Assembly: GCA_031772625.1 (NCBI GenBank)
Contig: CM062810.1
Coordinates: 449,934,014-449,998,013 of the forward strand
Reading direction: 5' to 3'
DNA length: 64,000 nt
Origin: Pinus tabuliformis
Taxonomy: Eukaryota; Streptophyta; Pinopsida; Pinales; Pinaceae
Shown here: piece by piece, positions 1-12,132 of the stretch
How the letters are laid out: every line of letters begins with the position of its first letter
Position numbering within the stretch: the first letter of the stretch is position 1
Position numbers and translations under genes: made by a program
Notes under the pieces: model-generated
Database searches by the model: none
Told to the model about the DNA's origin: nothing
Seen by the model: only the letters and a program-made list of their open reading frames with translations

Positions 1-1995
1 AGTGGCGGCCAATATAAGATGTAAAAGAAAAATTTGAATAATAAATAAGAAGAAGAGAGCAAGGGTTCAGTGGTTTTTCTTCTGGAAGGATTTCCACCTA
101 ATATCATGTGTCGGCATGTGTTGATGGTTTTCTCTTATGGATTATTTGTGAATTTGTCATTTGTTGCTCATGTGATAAGTTTAAAGATGTTATATGTCAG
201 TATAAGATGTAAAAGAAATTTTTGAATAATAAAGAAGAAGAGAACAAGAATTTGGTGGTTTTTCTCCTCGAAAGGTTTCCACCTAATATCATGTATCCTA
301 ATTTGTTGATGGTTTGCTCTTATGGTTTATTTGTGCATTTGTCATATGTTGCTAATGTGATATGTTTAGATATGTTATATATTGTGTTGTTCTTTATTTA
401 ATGATTCAGTGAATTGTAAAGAAATGACAAAAAGTGTTCATTGGTGATCCATATTGTACAATATTGGTTCACCCTTCTCAATATTGTCAAGCTCCTAACA
501 AATTCTCGTTCCTATTAAAATAATAATAATAATTTTATATAAAATAAAAAATATAAACTTCCAACATTTTTCCCTTATATTAAAATAAATCTTTATACTA
601 AACAAAATTAATATAATATAATGTATGGGAAGGGATCATCAAAGCTTTACTATAAATTTTAAATTTTAAGTTATGGTTTTGACTCTATCTTTTCAAAATT
701 TCAAATCCTTTTTGAAAGCTTGATGTAATATCTTTTAAATTTCAGCGTTGTAAATTATGGTTTTGACTCTATCTTTTCAAAATTTCAAATCTTTTTGAAA
801 GCTTGATGTAATATCTCTCTCCATATTTTAACAGCTCTATAAATCACATTTCTCAAAGATATAATTAATTAGGTTAGTTGTAAATTTTTTTTCGATCTTA
901 TATAAAACGCTAAAACACAGACTTCAGATCTTATATAAAGCGCTAAAACACAGACTCCAGCGAAAGACATGTATTTTTTTTTTCTTCCTAAAATAATAAA
1001 AAAATATAATTTATTATAAAAAAAACAAATTAAAGAACTTATACAAATTTTAGTGAATAATTTAAAGAGTCATCCATTTCCTTTTAACAAAGAAATTAAA
1101 AAATAAATAAATGTATGTTTGTCTTGTATCTTTTTATTATCATATAATATTTAAAATTAAAATTAAATAAATAAAATATTATTATATAATATTTAAAATT
1201 ATAAATTATTTAAATTTAAAATTATATAAATAAATATCTGCTATCTTTCTTTTTAACATGTGATTGTTATTATACAATATTTAAATTAAAATTTGTTTCG
1301 TTTTTATAATGAAATATCTTATAACATGTGATTGTTATTATAGATAGATATTTAAATTAAAAATTGTTTTGTTTTTATAATAAAATATCTCATAGTGCGA
1401 TTTCGTTCAAATAAGAATGCATAAATTAAGGAAGAGTAAATCCTGTCGTCAAAATTTCCAAAGATTATTTGTATGCTTATTATATGTTTGGTCCTCCTAC
1501 ATATTATTATTATGAAACATGTGTTTTTACCAAATTCAATCAATTTCGAATATTTCATCAACTTGATAAATTCAAGACTAACTACTTATAAAGATTGCAT
1601 TATTATATAAATATCTATAAAATATGATCGAACACTTTAAACAGCTGCCTATTTTGAAAATTTCAATTATTCAATAATTAAAAGTCACTTTCCCAAGTCT
1701 TTCTTTCACGGTAATCAATATAATGAATGGAATCAAGTGAGATCCAGCTATATGTGATATTGATTTTGATCTTTAAATACCCTAAAGAAAACCAATGATT
1801 TTCTACTAGAGGAATTTAGAGTAAGGGAATCATTTTCTACATTAATAAATGTATACCTTTTCGTCAAATAATGTAATAAATAAATAGATTTGTTTAATAA
1901 TTTATTCAACGAGTTTAGTTCAGATGGTTGAAAAATATATATATATATATATAGATATATATTTATATTAAATTTTTATAAATAACATATTGAGC
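1..1995. repeat. Direct repeat R1a (AT-rich, cut by window start)
   Basis: This AT-rich stretch recurs as R1b at 2691-3888 plus 17339-18124, at roughly 95 percent identity by eye. It contains smaller duplications: a doublet of about 190 bp (13-198 and 199-380), a doublet of about 76 bp (671-745 and 746-825), and a doublet of about 30 bp near 900-960. No reading frame looks like coding. Its right edge is where the match stops, just after a TA microsatellite near 1940. It could be an LTR of an unknown element or one unit of a large tandem repeat. The left edge is outside the window, so I cannot decide. Confidence 0.8.
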
Positions 1996-2690
1996 CTGGT
2001 CATAAGCCCTGTAATGTAATGTACTGCTAGTGTTTGCATATGGTTGAGAGAGAGTGATTTGTATGTTGTTTTTTAGTATTGTATGGTGAAACTATGCTAC
2101 TAGGGTTTGGCAACTTCATGATATGTATATTGAGCAGAGAGTGAGTGTGTGTATGTTGCCGTTTAGTGTCTTTGGTGCTTGAGTTTGTCAGTCAGATGTT
2201 TAGGTAGAGTTGATGATGAGCTAGGGTTTGTCAGTAAATTTGTTAGAGTATGTTGCTAGGGTTTGCATATTATAGAGAGCTCATTGATGTCATGTATAGT
2301 TGAGTTTTTTTTCTGCTAGGGTTTGATGTTATTAGTATGTAGAGAGGTAGTTTGATGTCATTTGGATTGAGCAGAGAGAGATATGTGGATCCAAAATGAA
2401 AATAGATGAAACTTGGTCCACAATGACTTGAGAAAAGGTGGATCCAGTGTGAAAATGTATGAAAGGTGGTGCACACAGATCTGAAGGTCTAGGCCTTCAA
2501 TAGCAAGTTGTGGCTTGATGATTCAGGGAGTAGCAGTTTCCTTCAGGGGGTGGCCTGAGAAACTATTTGAAGGTTGGCGCCTCCAACATATAGGGGTCTG
2601 CATATAGTTGCAGAAGTGGTGGCTTCCATCAAGTAGTGGCTTGGAGCAACGGGTTGCTTGCATATATCACAAGTTGGGGCTTGCATACTA
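1996..2690. other. Spacer between R1 copies, no gene seen
   Basis: About 700 bp separate the two R1 copies. I see no coding signal. The stretch is rich in G and T on the plus strand. It holds four copies of the telo-box-like word TAGGGTTT, at 2101, 2222, 2257 and 2317, spaced irregularly. They do not form a telomeric tandem array. A run of related words built on GTGGCTTG lies between 2500 and 2680. Confidence 0.5.
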
Positions 2691-3888
2691 GTGGCGGCCA
2701 ATATAAGATGTAAAAGAAAATTTTGAATAATAAAGAAGAAGAAGAGAACAAGAGTTCAGTGGTTTTTCTCCCGAAAGGATTTCCACCTAATATCATGTGT
2801 CTGCATGTGTTGATGGTTTTCTCTTATGGTTTATTTGTGAATTTGTCATTTGTTGCTGATGTGATAAGTTTAAAGATGTTATATGTCAGTATAAGATGTA
2901 AAAGAAAATTTTGAATAATAAAGAAGAAGAAGAGAACAAGAATTTTGTGGTTTTTCTCCTCGAAAGGTTTCCACCTAATATCATGTATCCTAATTTGTTG
3001 ATGGTTTGATCTTATGGTTTATTTGTGCATTTGCCATATGCTATTCATGTGATATGTTTAGATATGTTATATATTGTGTTGCTCTTTATTTGATGATTCA
3101 GTGAATTGTAAAGAAATGGCAAAAAGTGTTAATTGGTGATCCATATTGTACAATATTGGTTCACCCTTCTCAATATTGTCAAGCTCCTAACAAAATCTCG
3201 TTCCTATTAAAATAATAATTTTAATTTTATATAAAATAAAATTTATAAACTTCCAACATTTTTCCCTTATATTAAAATAAATCTTTATACTAAACAAAAT
3301 TAATATAATATAATGTATGGAAAGGGATCATCAAAGCTTTACTATAAATTTTAAATTTTAAATTTTAAGTTATGGTTTTGACTCTATCTTTTCAAAATTT
3401 CAAATCCTTTTTGAAAGCTTGATGTAATATCTTTTAAATTTCAGCATTGTAAATTATGGTTTTGACTTTATCTTTTCAAAATTTCAAATCCTTTTTGAAA
3501 GCTTGATGTAATATCTCTCTCCATATTTCAACAGTGCTATAAATCACATTTCTCAGAGATATAGTTAATTAGGTTAGTTGTAGTTTTTTTTTCGGTCTTA
3601 TATAAAACGCTCAAACACAGACTTCAGATCATATATAAAGCCCTAAAACACAGACTCCAGCAAAAAACATGTATTTTTTTTTCTTCCTAAAATAATAAAA
3701 AAATATAATTTACTTTGAAGAAAAACAAATTAAAAAACTTATACAAATTTTAGTGAATAATTTAAAGAGTCATATATTTCCTTTTAACAAAGAAATTAAA
3801 AAATAAATAAATGTTTGTTTGTTTTGTATCTTTCTATTATCATATAATATTTAAAATTAAAATGAAATAAATAAATAAGATATTATTA
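2691..3888. repeat. Direct repeat R1b, left part
   Basis: This is the second copy of R1 and matches positions 1 to about 1170. The match breaks off in the AT-rich tract after GATATTATTA, where the sequence changes to CGCTATAAGG. The missing remainder of the unit reappears at 17339. R1b was therefore one piece of about 1.98 kb before the intervening block arrived. The internal 190-bp and 76-bp doublets are present, so they are older than the R1 duplication. Confidence 0.8.
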
Positions 3889-5069
3889 CGCTATAAGGCG
3901 TTCCCTTGTGAAATGAAGTACCTATGATGTCACGTGTACAATTGTGGGACGTTGATTTCAATGTTAGACGATTGGAATAACGTCTACCATCAGATTAAAA
4001 TCGGGTATTTTCCGTTATAATTTGGTACGGTGATCAAATTAAAATCTGGTATTCAGTTATAATCTGGTAAAAAGATATTCAACACGCTGCAGGAAGACGA
4101 AAAGAGTCCAGGACAGCACAATATGTAGGGCAATTTAATAGAATGGCAGAGACATGCTAGTGTGACGTTGCTATCTCTGTCTTCATATTCATCGCATGTT
4201 ACAGTTATGCAAGCTTTGCACTGGCTAGTTTTAGTCCCAACTCCATTTTTGTACTGCGCAAAGCATGGTGAGGGTATTTATATACCGTTCGAAATTGAAT
4301 GTTTTTGAGTCCTGTGTTCTGGCAGGTATTAATTTCTCTTTTATTCTGTTTGGTTTTTGTTGTAGTATATCTCTGATTTTTCACATTGGGCATCTGCACA
4401 GTATGACACATGGCAAGAGTTCTCTGCGTCACTGGTTTGATTTTCATCGCAACAACTGTTATGAGATGAAAATTGTACACTGTCTGCAGACACTGCCGCG
4501 AAGAGTGTCCCATTACTTCAATTTTGGGGACTTGATTTCCTGCTTGTACAGTAATGGAGGACAAGACTGAGTTTTTCAACGGAAATACAACACAGACAAC
4601 ATTGACGCTCTGGGAGCATGAATGAGGTGAACTGCTCCCATGGCAGGGCTTCACAAAAACAAACTGCAGATTTCACCTAATATATTCGCAGTTTTGGAAA
4701 TAAAGAGAACAGGCACGGAAGAATTGAAGTCGATGAAAGAAGGGCAGGGGATATATCAACAGGAAGGAGGTAAACCGATTGTTTATTCTACTTTTCATAT
4801 TTATCTGTTTGGAAAAGAGATATTAAAAGAGAGCAGAGGTAAACCGGTTTTTTACTCTACTTCTCATATTTATCTATTTGGAAAAGAGATATTTATGCCC
4901 TGTATCGATGGTTGGCTTTTTTGGAAACTTATTAGCCGGCTCACCCTTTTTTTAAACCGTTGGGCTCATGCTCTGTTTAGTCATGTGTTCTATTGGCAAA
5001 AACTGTGGATGTACATAATTCACCTCTAGGTTTTGTTACCCACTGTTTTAACTTTGCAGCATGGATATT
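3889..5069 (+). other. Unassigned stretch left of LINE-1
   Basis: This part is less AT-rich than its surroundings. Short frames exist on both strands (for example 4640-5029 plus and 4205-4654 minus), but none resembles a family I know and they conflict with one another. A tandem duplication of about 60 bp lies at roughly 4769-4890, with both copies containing a TTTGGAAAAGAGATAT word. A TATTTATATA box-like sequence is near 4275. It may be a fragment of a gene or of an element; I make no functional claim. Confidence 0.3.
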
Positions 5070-5083
5070 TGTTTATGCTATAA
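5070..5083. repeat. Target-site duplication of LINE-1, left copy
   Basis: The 14-bp word TGTTTATGCTATAA stands directly beside the poly(T) tract at 5084-5094 and recurs at 10833-10846 at the other end of LINE-1. Three further T residues match but cannot be told from the tail. The length is typical for L1-type target-primed insertion. Confidence 0.9.
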
Positions 5084-5209
5084 TTTTTTTTTTTAACTTT
5101 AACGGGTATGTTTTTTTTTATTTATGTGGAAAAGAGAGAGTGGGGCTTTGCCTGAGCAGCCCTAATTACATCATACTTGTTCAGTAGAGACTGCTTTTCA
5201 ATCTTGACA

Positions 5210-8200
5210 TTAGCATGGGATTTCTACAAATCTGTCCTCGTTTATGAAGAGCAGCCCTTTATCCATTGCGCTCCCTTTGTTGGCCATCGAATCCGCTTCA
5301 CTATTTGAGCTTCTGAGGATATGGTAAAATTTGTAGGAAGCAAAGGCAAAGAGGACTCTTTTCAGTCTTTCCAACGTTCTGTTGAGGCCTGCGTTTCTGA
5401 ATTGCTCTTCCGTGTTCAGCTTATTTATGAGAATCTCCGAGTCTCCAAATACCTGTATATCTTTGATCCCTTTCTCTCTAGCAATTTGACATGCTTTGAG
5501 GAGACTGAGAAGCTCCGCTTGATTATTGGTCTTCGGGCCAAGGCCCCAGTAGAAAGAGTCACGGGAAACACCATCTGGGGAATAGATGATCCCCCCGGCA
5601 CCAGAGGGACCGGGGTTTCCTTTGGACGCCCCATCGAAGAAGATTGTGTGAGTTTTTTAAGCTCTCCACCAGTGCTGAAATGTTTCATCAGAGTCTCTCT
5701 TTTTCCAGATTGGATGCTCTGTTTGAGGAGAGAGGAGGTTCTTTCTGCTTTGAGGTTCAAGAGATCCGAGCCACCTCTTCTCAACCGGCTGAAGCGTTGT
5801 GTCCTCTTTGTGATACTGCAGCTAGGCCACTTCTAGGAGGAAAGTTCTGGCTTTTGCTGCTACTTGCAAGGGAGTGTGATTCAGGTCATTAAAAAACTTC
5901 TGGTTGCGAGCCAACCAAATCTGCCAGCAAACGAACTTGGGCAGGGCATTCCAGACTTTGCGCCAGAAAGATTTATGAGGAATTCGATATGGGTAAAGGT
6001 GACTCCAATATGCAAAAAGATCTGAGACAGAGATCTGAGTGGGAGAGTTCATGTGGAATTCTTGGAGCATGAGATCCCAGACTTCCTTGGCGAACAGACA
6101 ATCAATGAATAGATGCTGAGCAGTCTCAGCATTGCACCTGCAAAGAGCGCACCTGTGAGGACCAACAAACTTTCTTTTTGCCAGATTGTCACCGGTAAGA
6201 ATCTTGTTATGAATCGACGTCTAGAAGAAAAAGTTGACTTTTGGGAGTGCTAGAGGCTTCCATACGTTTTTCCAAAACGCAGCACTATGCTTGTTGTTTC
6301 CTGTTGTTTGGAACACTTTGTAACCTTCTGCTGTTGTATATTCCCCAGAATGACCCCAGCCCCATCGATCTTGCATGGAGCGGTGAATCGGTGCTGCGTC
6401 TTCCATCAGATTGAGCAGACTGTTTAATTGTGTTTGCAGGTGGGCAGGGGGATTGTGGATTGCCCAACCGGCCCATTCATCTCTTTGATCCCAAGCCGAA
6501 ATGTCAAAAACTCTTAGCTTGCCGACTGATACGAGCCAGTCTCTTAAATCGGAGATCTCCTCATTGTCAATTAGTGGATTTCGCCCCATTATACGGTCAT
6601 GCCAAAGGCGAGTGTGCTTACCATTCCCTGGTATCCTGTATGCATTTCGTTTGAAGAAATTGCTGCTCTTGTAAAAGAGTTTCCACAGCAACGTGCTGTT
6701 GGCAGTATATCCCAGCTGGAGGTTTCTGAAATCAGCTTTGTTAGTGTATTTTGATCTCAAAATGGCACTAACAGGATGCTTTGGTTCTTTAATCATCTTC
6801 CACAAGATTTTGCTACCGAGGGCAAGGTTGACCAGGGAGGGGTCACGTATTTGCAATCCTCCTTCATCGATGGGTTTTTTGACAGTATCCCAGTTTACCA
6901 GGTGCTGTTTCTTATCATTGCCCCTGCCTCCTTGCCAGAGGAAGTCTCTAAGGAGAGAGGAGATTCGATCCATAACATTTCTGGGGGCGAGCAAGAATGC
7001 TGCTTGGTAAATTATTAATGCAAACAGCTGAGATTTTATTAAAATGACCTTGCCTCCTTTAGTTAACCAGAATCCTCCCCATTTCGATATTTTGGTTTTG
7101 AATTTGCTTATTATGTCGCTCCAAAGCGACCTCTTGTTCACTCCTGAGATTATGGGAAGCCCAAGATATCTGATCCTGTCCCATTGGGAGTGCCCTTTGA
7201 ATCCAAGAATATTAGCTATATTGTTGAGCTCTTGTTGATTAGTGTTCCAGCTGAAGACTTCGCTTTTTCTTTCATTTACCAAGGCTCTTGAGACTTTGCA
7301 GTAGTTTCTGATGATCGTGTCGAAGGCCTTAGCTATTTTGGTTGAGGCACCTCCCAAAAGAATCGAGTCATCTGCAAAGAGTGCATGATTCAGAGGGTTT
7401 ACTCTGCTGGTGGGTTTGAGGCCCGGAAGGGATCCTGACATTCTTTCGGCTTCAAGTTTTCGACTTAAAGATTCAGCCATTAAGATGTATAGAAAGGGGG
7501 AGAGCGGGCATCCCTGCCTGATGCCTCTCTTAGCTTGGAAGAAGTTGACTGGCCTGCCATTAATGAGGGGGGCTATCCATGGGTTAGCTGTGCAGGCTTT
7601 TATGAGATTAACAAACTGAGGAGAAAAGCCAAAGGAGTGCAAAACTTTGCTGAGAAATGATTTGTTGACTCTGTCAAACGCATTCACCATGTCTAACTTT
7701 ATGAGCATACCTTTCTCTTTTCTCTGCTTGCTTGAATGTATGGTCTCCTGCACTTGAATGACGTTGTCCAGAATGTGCCTGCCTTCCACGAAACCTCCTT
7801 GGGAACTAGAAATAATCCGAGGGAGCAAGGGCTTTAATCTGTTAGCCAACAGTTTTGCCAAGATCTTGTAGGAGGCATTACATAACGATATTGGCCTGAA
7901 TCTAGCGAAAGTTTCCAGGTTGGATTCTTTGGGAATCAAAGCTAAATAGGTTGAGTTGGTGCTGCCACCTACTTTAGCTTTTTTCAAGAATCCCCGTATC
8001 ATCTTTTGTAGATCATATTTAATGATGTCCCAACATGCTTTGTAGAAATGAATGGTGAATCTGTCAGGTCCGGGGGCCTTGTCGGATTCCATGGACCAAA
8101 TAACTTTGATTATCTCTTCCTCCAAAACCAGTTTGCAAAGATCAGAGTTGTCCTCCGGAGAGATGAGGGAAGGGATGTGAGTGAGAAATTTTGCTTCATC

Positions 8201-9457
8201 CGCTTCTTCACCTTGGGCATCCAAGCTGAAAAGATTTTGGAAGTGTATTTCAGCTGCTTCTTTGACTTGTTGGAATCCCTTGCAGGTTTGGCCCTCCGAT
8301 GTCTTTATTTCTGCTATATAGTTCCTTGACAATCTGGCTCGGTACTGCCGGTGGAAGAAAGAGGTATTGTGATCCCCAGCTTTTAGCCACAAGCTTCTAG
8401 ACTTTAATCTCCAGTACTCTTCCTCTTTTCTGAAGGATTGGAAGGCTGCTCTCTGAGCTTTTGTTTCCATGTCCAGTAGTTCTTCATTAATGTTTTTGCT
8501 TTCCATGTCGTTTTGGAGGGTGTGCAGTGCCAGGACTGCAACAACTCTTTGGGAGGTGGGGTTGGGGGCTGAATTCTTGATCCAGACCTTCAGAGCTTTT
8601 TTGGTGAGTTTCAGCTTTTGCTCCCAAACGAAGCTTGGAGAACCTGAAATGGAGGTGGCCCAAGCTGCTTTCACCGTCTCAAAGAAGCCCTCCCTTTCGA
8701 TCCATTGAGGAGAAAAGCGAAATGGAATGGGACCCAAGTCCTCTTCATCTTCTAGACAGAGCTGTATTGGCTTGTGGTCAGAGGACAGCTTGGGCAAAAA
8801 TTTTGTTGTTATGATCTTCTTATTCATGAGGAGAGAGGTTTGCACTAGAAAGCGATCCAAACGGGCATAAATGTGTTCTGTCCCAGTTCGATTGTTTGAC
8901 CAGGTGAAAAGTCCTTGAATTGGGTTGAAATCTTGCAGATCTCATTGCTGAGCGAGCTCTTCCACTACAGCAACCATGGGATCCTTGGAATTGGTGCCTC
9001 CTCTTTTCTCTTTGGTTTTCAAAACGATGTTGAGATCTCCAGCAAGAATGATATTGTTGGGGGTATCCTACTCTAGAAACGCTGCTAGAGAGTTCCAGCA
9101 GTCTCTTTTTTCAGAATAATTGACAGGAACATAAAGATTGACAAGAGAGATAGCCAACTTACTTGCGAGGTGGATTATTTATGTGAATATCCAATGTAGG
9201 GTCTCGTGAGTTTTGATCAGCTGATATTTATCTTCGGTCCAGAGAGTTGCCAGTCCTCCCGAAGAGCCCCGAGCGCTGACCGCTATGCCTGAGCTTTTCT
9301 TCCATTTTGACTTGCTGATTTCTAGCAGAGCTTGTCCTGCTATCTTTGTCTCTTGGAGCAAGAGGATGTCTGCAGGTTCCGACTTTAATAGGTCCTTTAC
9401 TGCTTCTATTTTTGCGAGGTTCCCCAGACCTCTGCAATTCCAAGAGACTAGCTTCAT
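5210..9457 (-). pseudogene. LINE-1 ORF2: endonuclease, reverse transcriptase, zf-RVT, RNase H
   Basis: The frame is 1416 codons including the stop. An apurinic-type endonuclease comes first (WNCRGLGN at the N terminus, LLLQETK, AGDLN, SDHKP near 8790). The reverse transcriptase follows, with KAPGPD, NGRP, GIRQGCPLSPFL and FADD at about residues 694-697. A cysteine and histidine cluster near 6120-6180 matches zf-RVT. RNase H closes the protein, with the acids still present in FFDGASKGNPG (Asp at 5633-5635), NNQAE, FGDSE and SEAD. Six in-frame stops break it, at 9179-9181, 9068-9070, 8942-8944, 6221-6223, 5822-5824 and 5657-5659. Between 8860 and 6224 it is open for 879 codons. Its start ATG overlaps the ORF1 stop by one base. 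Confidence 0.93.
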
Positions 9458-10719
9458 TATTTACCTATGAGCGGGGTGGAGCCACCCTTGGATGACCTGG
9501 GCCTGCTATTTCTTCCGATCGTCATTTCTATTGTGGACTGGCTTCCTTGTGTTTTGAGCCTTTCTGCTTCTTCTTCTCTTTTTTCCTTGCGGGATTTCCT
9601 TCTGGCTCTTTTTAATGGGCGCTCAAAGAATTCTTCCTCTAAGGACTCTGAGCTTTCAACTGCCTTTTTCTTTGTGACTTCTGCATAGGTGGGGTTAGGG
9701 GGGCTGCCTTGGGAGGCTTCAATCTGGACGGCGACCCCTCCCTCTTTGCTTGGAGGAGGGGCTTCTACATGATCCTCGTTTTCCTGAGCTTTGTTCGGTG
9801 GATCATTCTGTACACCCTTCGTTCCTTTTGAGATTTCTACCGTTTCCTGAGTTGGAATGGGAATGTTCCTAGCTCCTGTTGCTGCGCTTTTTCCTGCATC
9901 TTTTTTTGCATGGGCTGTTCTCTGGACTAGGGTCCATTGGTCCCCGATATGTTTTTCAGATTGCTCCTCTGCTCTCTTCTTACAGTGCTTTGCGAAGTGT
10001 CCGTGACCGTGGCAGTGTCTGCATTTAAAGGGGAGCTGTTCATAGTCGAGCTCTTGGACGTGCGTCCAACCTGCCACCGTGAGCTTGATCGCTTCAGGCA
10101 ATCCTTCCTCGAGGTCCACTTCAACACAGATTCGGGCGCATGAGTATTGGTCTTTTCTTACAGCCTGATCTATGTATTTGCCTAGCGCGTTCCCGATGAT
10201 CTGGAGCGATTTTTGATTCCAGCAGTGAAGAGGCAGATGAGGGAGTCTCACCCACACCGGCACGGCAGATGGGACGTCTTGGGAGGGATCGAAATCTGGA
10301 GTCCATTTGTTTAAATACAGGCCCTGCGGCCCCATGAAGTAGGGGCCATTTCTGAATATTAAGCTTCTGTCTTCCGTGTTTTCAAACACAAAAACAAAGT
10401 ACCCTTTGCCCACAAAGTAGCTCTTAACTCCGTCTTTTATCAGAGGTTTCCAGTTTCTTTGTGTCTATTCCTCCACGGATTTGGGGGAAGGCCATAAGCC
10501 TGTAAACTGGCCTATGAGACCTCTTTCTGCCAGGTTCAATGCCGCTTTGCAGGTATCCTCCTCTGGCAGGGCAACTGAAGGAATCGTATCCATTCTTTTG
10601 ATAAATTTCTGTTGGAATGCAGAAGGAGGGCGTTTTGTCCCGGATGCAATCAAAGATCTGAAGGCAGAGACTTCGGGAGGCGGATCAGCAGGGGGGGCAG
10701 AGCCCTCAGGAATCTCCAT
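9457..10719 (-). pseudogene. LINE-1 ORF1: DUF4283 and zinc-knuckle protein
   Basis: This 420-residue frame is the nucleic-acid-binding ORF1 protein of a plant LINE. A DUF4283 domain lies at about residues 65-200 (LIGQFTGLWPSPK, then GLYLNKWTPDFDP and VRLPHLPLHCW). A CCHC zinc knuckle of CX2CX4HX4C form is at residues 233-246. The C-terminal third is polar and ends in a basic segment rich in Arg and Lys, as expected for RNA binding. One nonsense codon at 10465-10467 (residue 85) breaks the frame, at a place where LINE-2 has Trp. The stop TAA shares its last A with the ORF2 ATG (TAATG). Confidence 0.93.
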
Positions 10720-10832
10720 CTAGCTGCGAGAGGGGAGGGCGAGGCTGTGCGCAGGGGCGCAGCAGCCAGGGCGGCGCTGAATGGCTCCCAGAACCCTAGC
10801 TTGCAGAGCGCAGGGGGGGCAGCGCGCGATCC
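10720..10832 (-). promoter_or_regulatory. LINE-1 5' UTR, GC- and CpG-rich
   Basis: These 113 bases lie between the 5' target-site duplication and the ORF1 ATG. They are far more GC-rich than the flanks and contain G7 runs and many CpG sites. In plant L1 elements the 5' UTR is where an internal promoter would lie; that role is inferred here, because no motif proves it. Confidence 0.5.
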
Positions 10833-10846
10833 TGTTTATGCTATAA
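10833..10846. repeat. Target-site duplication of LINE-1, right copy
   Basis: This copy of TGTTTATGCTATAA matches 5070-5083 exactly and marks the 5' end of LINE-1. The following ATTTGAAAAGG is the original flank. Confidence 0.9.
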
Positions 10847-12132
10847 TTTGAAAAGGGTTTGTTTGTGTGAGTTTTTTCATTTTAACTTTTACGCTGAAGA
10901 ATTGCAATTCTAATATTTTAATAAAAAACTGACTAAATTTACACAATCTTAAATTTACCTTGATATTTATGAAATTTTACAAGTTATTCTTCTCTAACAT
11001 TTTATTTTCATATCTTGGTTGAAAAAGAAACATCGAGTTGATTTAACCATAAAAAATTTTCACAAATTTTCACATAATCTTTTAATTCCAAGAAGATTTA
11101 AGCCTTTCACCTATGCTCAATCTCAATGTTGGGTTATCTAGCTGGGTAAAGATTATAAGAAAATTATTCTACTAATTCAAAGCTTATAAATTATTATTTA
11201 TTTCAAAATTATAATAAATTTATAGATAAATGTATTTCAATTTTAGTTTGGAAAAAAAATATTTAAATTTTAGTTAACATTGTAGAGTTGATTTAACCAT
11301 GAAATGTTTTCACAAATTTTCACATAACCTCTTAATTCCAAGAAGATTTAACCCTTTATTTTCATATCTTGGTTGAAAAAGAAACATTGAGTTGATTTAA
11401 CCATGAATTTTTTTTAGTTCTCTGAAAATTATTTCATTATAAAAATAGAGATTGTTTGTGTGATTATTTATTTTTATTATTTATTATTTATTATTTTCTT
11501 TTATTTTTTCTTTTCAATTTAAATTTTACGCAGAGATTTATACACAGAGATTTAGTTAAATTTTACACAGAGATTTAGTTATCTGACAAATATTTCATTA
11601 TAAAAGTAGAGATTGTTTGTGTGATTTTTATTTATTTATTTATTTTTATTTTTATTATTTATTATTTTATTTTATTTTATTTTTTCTTTTCAGTTTAACT
11701 TTTACACAGAGATGATTTAGTTATCTGACAAATATTTCATTATAAAAATAGAGATTGTTTGTGTGATATTTTTTTTTTTTTTTTTTTTATTTAGAATCCA
11801 ATCATGAAATATCGGATATCTCCAATCTGCATTTTGATAAAATACTTCGTTGTTCAGTAAAAATATGTTAATGGCTAGATCTTCTTGGCATATTGACATC
11901 GATCTCATGTATATTGTCAATATGATAGGAAGATCTTGACATTAAGATATTTTTAAAAACTCCTAGATTAGTTGAGGAATTGGTAAAATCTTAATCTTTG
12001 TCAATATGACAGGAAGTTCTTAAGAGATTTTTAAAAGCTTCTAGATTAGTTAACTAAACTAGCCATAGTCTACAAATAACAAACTTCATACTTCTTCCGT
12101 CAAATTTGGATATACTTTTCCTTGACTGTGAA
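10847..12132. repeat. AT-rich flank with short tandem repeats
   Basis: No coding sequence is seen. A unit of about 150 bp built on CATTATAAAAATAGAGATTGTTTGTGTGAT recurs at about 11434, 11596 and 11738 with intervening TTTA-rich microsatellite and a T20-type run near 11768-11787. A second word, AATTTTCACATAA followed by TTCCAAGAAGATTTAA, appears near 11065 and 11315. The region looks like old non-coding repeat sequence that grew by slippage and unequal exchange. Confidence 0.6.

Larger units (their letters stand above)
5084..10832 (-). mobile_element. LINE-1: near-complete L1-type LINE, inactive
   Basis: This 5.75-kb element runs on the minus strand. It has a poly(A) tail (read as T11 at 5084-5094), a 3' UTR, ORF2 (5210-9457), ORF1 (9457-10719), a 5' UTR of 113 bases and a 14-bp target-site duplication. 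No frameshift is seen in either ORF; only nonsense codons break them, one in ORF1 and six in ORF2. That suggests a fairly young but silenced copy. The plant L1 clade with a C-terminal RNase H in ORF2 is established knowledge. ORF1 shares identical blocks with LINE-2 at 26101-32557, for example a GLYLNKWTPDFDP block, so the two belong to one family. Confidence 0.95.

Noticed and set aside
2101-2324. Interstitial telomere array
   Set aside because: The TAGGGTTT words are single and irregularly spaced, not tandem.
4205-5029. Host gene with small exons and intron left of LINE-1
   Set aside because: Frames on both strands conflict, no family is recognised, and splice-like sites (GCAG/GTATT, TTGTAG) are weak. 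Kept only as an unassigned stretch.
5321-5836. 171-codon plus-strand frame
   Set aside because: It is antisense to the RNase H end of LINE-1 ORF2, whose conserved acids read well on the minus strand.
11760-11790. Poly(A) tail of another LINE
   Set aside because: The T run has no target duplication partner and no LINE sequence beside it.
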